In this document: positions 59,001-64,000 of the stretch, piece after piece
How the letters are laid out: each line of letters starts with the position of its first letter
Position numbering within the stretch: position 1 is the stretch's first letter
Source: Phytoseiulus persimilis
Lineage: Eukaryota; Arthropoda; Arachnida; Mesostigmata; Phytoseiidae
Direction of reading: 5' to 3'
Assembly: GCA_037576195.1 (NCBI GenBank)
Contig: CM075101.1
Span: 51,336,001-51,400,000, forward strand
DNA: 64,000 nucleotides
Notes under the pieces: model-generated
Databases searched by the model: none
What the model was told of the DNA's origin: nothing
Seen by the model: the letters and a program-made list of their open reading frames with translations, nothing else
Position numbers and translations under genes: made by a program

Positions 59001-62000
59001 GATCGGGGACCCGGACCTGCGCGTCGAGTGGTTCAAAAATGGGAAACCGCTGCCGGACAGCTCGCGCATCAAAACGCTCTCCGACTTCGGCTTCGTCGTC
59101 ATGGACATATCCTACGTGCACCACGAGGATTCGGGCGAGTACGTCTGCGTGGCGACCAACAAATACGGTTCGGACACGACCAAATGCACCATCGAGTGCG
59201 CGAGCTCGGGGAAACTCTTCCTCGAGTCCCTTCAGCCGCGGAGCATGGAGCAAATCACTCGAATGGAAGGAATGAAGTCTCGCACGGTTACCAGAGTCGA
59301 ATCCACGATACAGTCCGCGCCGAAGTTTACCTCCCACATCCAGAACGTCGCCAACCTGACGGAAGGTCAGAGCGCCCACTTTGAGTGCCAGCTGACTCCG
59401 ATCAATGACCCGGATCTCAAGATCGAGTGGTTCGTCAACGGTCAGCTGATGCGCTCCGGGCATCGGTTCAGAACGTTCCACGACTTCGGAGTCGTCGTCC
59501 TCGACATCCTGTACTGCTACGGAGAGGACTCCGGAGAATGGGTGTGCAAGGCGACCAACAAGTTCGGCACAGACGTCACGCGCGCCACCCTCTCCTGCAA
59601 ATGTAAGTCTCGACCGGAACAGCTTCATTTCCGAGTTTCTCTCTTGAGTTCTCGCAGGAGATTTCTCTCCGCAGAGTTTTTGAAAGTTCTCGAATGTTCC
59701 AGCCAAATCAACACTCGTGCTGGAATCTCAACTGCCCGTCGAAATGGCCGGTGGTCAGAGGAAACTCACACAGCTGGAGAAGTCCTTGATGAGGAGCGTG
59801 TCGACGGCGTCCGTTGGCGAGGTTCAGGAAGCCCCGGTTTTCGCGCGGCCTCTCGAAGACCTTACCAAGCTCCGCGAAGGAGAGAACGCTCATTTCGAGG
59901 CCCGAGTCACGCCCACCCACGATTCGGACATGACGGTCGAATGGTTCAAGGACGGCAAGACGCTGATGTCCGGGACCAGGATCCGTACCATAAACGATTT
60001 CGGGTTTGTCATCCTGGAGATCTCGCCCGTCTACCCCGAAGACTCCGGGACGTACATGTGCAAGGTGCGCAACCGGCTCGGCGAAGCTGTCAGTGAGTGC
60101 ACGATGCGTTGCGAGGGCAAGCAAGGGATCATTTCCGAGAGCCAGTTGCCGACGGGCATGAGAACCGGGATCCAGAAGATCGCGCAAATCGAAGCCTCCC
60201 GTCTGATCATGCAGCAGACCCGAACCGTCGAAACTCACGAGGTGGCCATGCGGCCCCCTCAGTTCCTGAGTTCCCCCTCCGATTTGTCCCTGACCGAAAA
60301 CGGTTTGGCGCACTTCGAATGTCGCGTTGGGCCAGCCAACGATCCGACGCTTCGAGTCGACTGGTTCCACAACGGAAAGCCCCTGGTGACCGGATCCCGG
60401 GTGAAGAGCATTTCAGATTTCGGATACGTGATCCTGGAGATCGCCGGAGTTTTCGATCGCGACGCCGGCGTGTACACGTGCCGGGCGGTGAACAAGCAGG
60501 GCGAAGCGTCGGTCAATTGCCAGCTCAACATCAAGAGCAAGCAGTCGATCGTTGTCGAGTCTCAGCTGCCGAAGGGCTTCTCCGGAGAGGGCATCAAAAT
60601 CCTTGAAGACTCTCGTCTCCACCAAGCGTCGAAGGTGGTGGACGAGGAGCGTAAAGAGGCTCCGAAGTTCGTCACGCAACTGTCGAAGACCTACGAACGA
60701 ACGGAGGGCGACAACGCTCACTTCGAATGCAAGCTGCTGCCGGTCGGAGATGCAACGATGAAAGTCGAATGGTTTGTCGACGGCAAGCCTCTCATAACCG
60801 GCTCCCGCGTTCACACGGTCGACGATTTCGGCTTCGTTGTCCTCGAGATCGATTGGCTGTTCCCCAGAGACAGCGGCGAGTACATGTGTCGAGCCACCAA
60901 CAAGTGGGGATCCGATGTCACCAAATGCAACTTGATGGTCAAAGGTAAGTTTCGCGGTTCCGTCAGGCTCCCTCAAGCGTTGGTTTCCACATGGGGAATC
61001 GTTCGGTCAACGAATCATCTCTCTGTTTCCCGCAGGCAAAGCCAACATCATTCTTGAGTCGCAGCTCCCTCAAGGAATAGACATCGCGCGTTTGAGGGAG
61101 CTGGAGAACCCTCCGATGCACGAAAGCCCGGCCCAAGATCGAGCGATCACGTCGCCTCGATTCGTGACGCAGATCCAGCCGCAGCATTCTCTAAAGGAGG
61201 GCGACAGCGCTCACTTCGAGTGCCGTCTCGAGCCGACGAACGACCCGAAACTACGCGTCGAATGGTTCCACAACGGAAAGCCGCTCATTTCCGGCCATCG
61301 ATACAAAACGACGCACGATTTCGGTTTCGTCGCCCTGGATATCCTTTACTGCTACTCGGAGGATTCTGGCGAGTACGTCGCTCGGGCGTACAGCGAGCTC
61401 GGTGAGGATTTCACGAAAGCCTTCCTGGAGTGCAGCGGGAAGCCAACGCTCGACTACAGGACCCAGCTGCCGATGAGCATGAAAGACGGCGTGAAGAAGA
61501 TCGCTGAGATGGAGATCGTCAAGCAAAAGTGAGTAGCCCCGCCCGCAATCCCTCGATTCGGATGAGCTACGCCCTCGCACCAGGAGAGATATCAAGGAGG
61601 AAACGATGAATTGCAGGACGGAAACCATCATTGAACAGGAACCCGAGCGGCTCGCGCCGATGTTCGTCATGAAGCCCGAACCCCAGATCGTCAACGAGGG
61701 CGACTGGGCCAAATTCCAGTGCCGAGTGATCGGACACCCGAAGCCTCGCTTGATCTGGGTGCTCAATGGGAACACCGTCGTAGACGTGAGTCGGGGAGAC
61801 AAATATGCTCGAAACGAGGGAGGAATCGAGCACTAACGATGTCGGGAGACCCTCTCCGATCGGAGTCTTTCGCGCGACTCGCCGACAGTGAATCAGCTTA
61901 TTTACACATTCTCTCGAATCGAGCACAGTACCGACGTCCTCTTGAAATAGTGTGTCGACTACTAGCAGCAGCGACAGACCGCTTCTGATTTTCAAAAGGG

Positions 62001-64000
62001 CCTTTCGCTCGGTCGTGAAAAGCTGGTGGAAAGGGGAGAGAACCACTGTCTCAGCGTTCTGACTCTCGTTCGAATTCACAACGGTCCATCCTGGCGCGGA
62101 CCGATCGGTGTCGCCCGAGTCGGACAATACGAGTTTCCTCTTGACAACGCTCGCTCGTTGCTCAGTCGCTCTCGGTGCTCCCGCTCAGTTGCTGCCACGT
62201 CGGAGGAGTGGGTATTCTGGAAAGTTTTACCTCACAGGTTTCATTTTTTTTTCTCCCGCAGGGTTCTCGATGCAAATTGACCTACGACGGAATTTACCAC
62301 TTCGACATACCCAAAAGCCGGCAGTACGACGCTGGGAAGGTCAGTGAGGAATGAGAGTGTTCATCGTGATAAACTGAACGAGACACTTCCGCTGGAACAG
62401 AGACGACGACGACCACCTCCAATGACTCGCTTCGATTCGCTTCAGGTCGAAGTTTTCGCGCGGAACGCTGAGGGCGAAGCCTATTGCTCGACAACACTAG
62501 AGGTGCGTCAGCATCAGAGCGATTACCGCGCAGTGCTCAAGCAATCCCCGAACCCGTGGTACGATCGTGACATGCACACCTATCAAGTGGACCGTCAGAA
62601 GAAGGAAGAGAAGCGAGTTTTCGAGGAAGTGTTCCCGGGAGGTCAACAAGTCGATGTTTGGAAAACAGAAAGAACATCTCAAGGTAAGCCCTCGAATATC
62701 CGGATCGTTTGCCGCTGTTCCGCGCTCTCATCGGTCGCGCTAAACGCTTGTTCGTCTGCCTTGGCAGGTGAAAAGCAACAAGTCAAACAGCATCTGACCG
62801 CCGAGGAGCTCGAGAAGATGCACGCTTCAACAGTGACAACCAGTTCCAGCGAGTCACTTGTCGAGCAGAAGAGTTCCACGATCCAGCACCTCAGCAACCA
62901 GCAACGAATCATCCAACAGCAACAACAACTGCGTCAAAAGTGAGCGGCTGGTTTCACTCTCCGATTCCGAACAATTCCCAATCAACGACTAGAGCCCAGT
63001 TCGATTTTCTTACGATTCTTTACAGCTTCCTACTGCAAAAGCAGCAAACTCAGCAACAGCAGCCTAGGCCGCAGGCTCAGAGGGCGCCTGTTGCACCCAC
63101 CCAATCGGGCCAGGCCACGGCTTCGACCGTTCAGGGTAGAGAAGTGACGCAAACGGTCCAACAGCAGACCCAGAAGCAATACCAGGGAGAAGTGGAAGTC
63201 CACAAGCGGAAGCAAGTCACCGAAAGGGTCGAACAGGGCCACAAAGGCGTCACGGAGGAGCGGATGGTGTCAGGCCCCGTACAGCCGAGCGTGTCCCCCA
63301 AGTTCGTGAAGAAAATCCAGCCGTGTCGCGCAGTTGAGGGCGAAAGCGCACAGTTCGTGTGCGAGTTCACCGGTGAGCCCGCGCCGGAGATCACCTGGTA
63401 CAGAGAGAACTTCACGATCAAGAACTCGAAGGACTTCCAAATCGTGACCACTTCGACCAAATCGACTTTGACCATTCGAGAAGTGTACGTCGAAGACAGC
63501 GGGGTCTTTTCGGTGAAGGCCGAAAACGCGGGCGGGAGCGCCAAGACATCCGCCAACCTCGTGGTCGAGGAGCGACAGGAGGCGGGAGTCGGAGTGGTTC
63601 CCCCGAACTTCACCAAAACAATCCAATCCCAACGGAGCAAGCAGGGCATGAACATCAAACTCGCCGGGTGCATATCGGGCGGCAGACCCATGGATATCTA
63701 TTGGCTTCGCAGTGGACAGAAGATCGTCGAGGACGCCACCCACAAGATCCACGAAGAGGCCGATATGTGCACTCTCGTCATCCTGAACGCCACTCCCGAA
63801 GATTCCGGGAACTACGAATGCGTTGCCCTGAACAAGGCCGGTGAGGCTCGCTGCATCGCGCAGGTCGTCGTGGAACCGAGTGCCAGCGGAGCGCGGTCTG
63901 TTTCACAAGCTCAACTACTGCAGCAGCAGCAAACGACCGATACTTCGTCTGGCGGACCTCAGGTCAGTGAGGGAATCAAGGACGTGACTGTCAAGCAGGG
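47001..64000 (+). CDS. sls: Sallimus locus, kettin part (giant Ig-linker muscle protein), 3' truncated
   Basis: First coding exon 46993-47023 (ATG 47001, good context). Then 48082-48258, 48339-48487, 48585-48832, 48964-49379, 49608-49960, 50091-50699, 50802-50945, 51034-51319, 51431-51650, 51734-51902, 51998-52149, 52271-52464, 52583-52681, 52788-59602, 59703-60944, 61036-61528, 61584-61785, 62262-62339, 62446-62683, 62768-62939, and 63026 to the window edge. Every junction is in phase; about 4480 residues. It has four ordinary I-set Igs, about 25 kettin-type Ig-linker modules (EGQSAHFECRLEP, VEWF, DFGFVALDI, YTCRATN; linker LESQQPES...IxxLE), another Ig, YRAVLKQSPNPWYD, and a Gln-rich segment before two more Igs. 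Kettin binds actin with its modules at the Z-disc edge and stiffens the I-band of insect muscle. The end of sls (PEVK, Fn3) lies beyond the window. Confidence 0.92.
47024..48081 (+). other. sls: First kettin intron
   Basis: Donor CAG|GTAAGT at 47024 and acceptor TATCCTCAG at 48081, phase 2. Open frames inside (up to 113 codons) look like chance. A CAG/CTG-rich stretch (GCAGCAGCAACTGCTGCTG) near 47763-47783 is a small imperfect palindrome. Confidence 0.6.
50511..50530 (+). repeat. sls: GCA triplet run encoding poly-Ala
   Basis: A short GCA/CAG triplet repeat encodes eight Ala between a Pro/Glu linker and the first kettin-type Ig. Its length may vary between individuals. Confidence 0.75.
52788..59602 (+). 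repeat. sls: Giant 6.8-kb exon with 17 complete kettin Ig-linker modules
   Basis: One exon of 6815 bp (2271 full codons) holds the end of one Ig and 17 full Ig-linker modules of about 390 bp each. Flanking modules are still split by introns (50802-52788) or grouped by three or one (59703-60944, 61036-61528), so introns were probably lost across this block. Codons are strongly C/G-ending, which also keeps long antisense frames open (for example 53272-55131 and 57931-59706 minus); those are not genes. Confidence 0.9.
62768..63180 (+). other. sls: Gln-rich spacer of kettin
   Basis: Parts of two exons (62768-62939 and the start of the 63026 exon) encode runs such as IIQQQQQLRQ and QQTQQQQPRPQ, low in hydrophobics. 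It separates the Ig-linker array from the following Igs and is probably a flexible hinge. Confidence 0.7.

Noticed and set aside
1-64000. tRNA, rRNA, CRISPR array or recognisable transposon ends
   Set aside because: No tRNA A/B-box pair, no rRNA-like stretch, no direct repeats with regular spacers other than coding repeats, and no terminal inverted repeats or transposase/RT motifs were seen by eye. A tRNAscan or RepeatMasker-type search would be decisive.

Overview
The window looks like nuclear DNA of an arthropod, most probably a chelicerate of the mite/tick type (inference). Genes are split by short introns with GT...AG borders. GC is near 50%, higher in coding exons. The right half is an invertebrate-type sallimus (sls) locus with zormin-like and kettin parts. 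A small secreted protein with an IGFBP-N-like cysteine pattern resembles single-domain IGFBP proteins known from spiders and ticks. All exon models below were built by hand from splice sites, reading phase and protein similarity; none has transcript support here.

Layout. 1-0.7 kb: 3' end of a PHD-finger gene (PHF14-like). 0.7-6.6 kb: no gene recognised. 6.6-16.5 kb: a secreted proline-rich locus with a TATA promoter, a signal-peptide exon, a large exon built of 27-bp coding repeats (exon A), and a second large exon (exon B) with a duplicated ~80-residue domain and about twenty 17-residue repeats, followed by three small 3' exons. 18.4-18.9 kb: the IGFBP-N-like secreted protein. 22.0-23.0 kb (minus): RNF141, a RING E3 ligase. 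24.5-25.5 kb (plus): SCOC, a Golgi/autophagy coiled-coil protein. 26.2-28.9 kb (minus): MCRS1, an FHA-domain nuclear protein. SCOC and MCRS1 converge and their predicted 3' ends overlap. 28.9-33.3 kb: no gene recognised.

33.3-64 kb: the sls locus. The zormin-like part (33304-42711) has about five Ig domains, then long disordered and proline-rich exons, a stop and a poly(A) signal. The kettin part (from ATG 47001, running off the right edge) has about 32 Ig domains so far. Most of these are in Ig-linker modules, and 17 complete modules lie in one 6.8-kb exon. A candidate small exon at 43762-43816 has exactly the splice phases needed to join the two parts in one reading frame. In Drosophila sls makes zormin and kettin both separately and as linked isoforms, so this is a good candidate for the same arrangement.

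The most unusual material is the secreted proline-rich locus. Its two large exons carry related acidic YGN/DFED signatures but otherwise different repeat architectures, and both can follow the single visible signal-peptide exon in phase. I recognise no described family for it.
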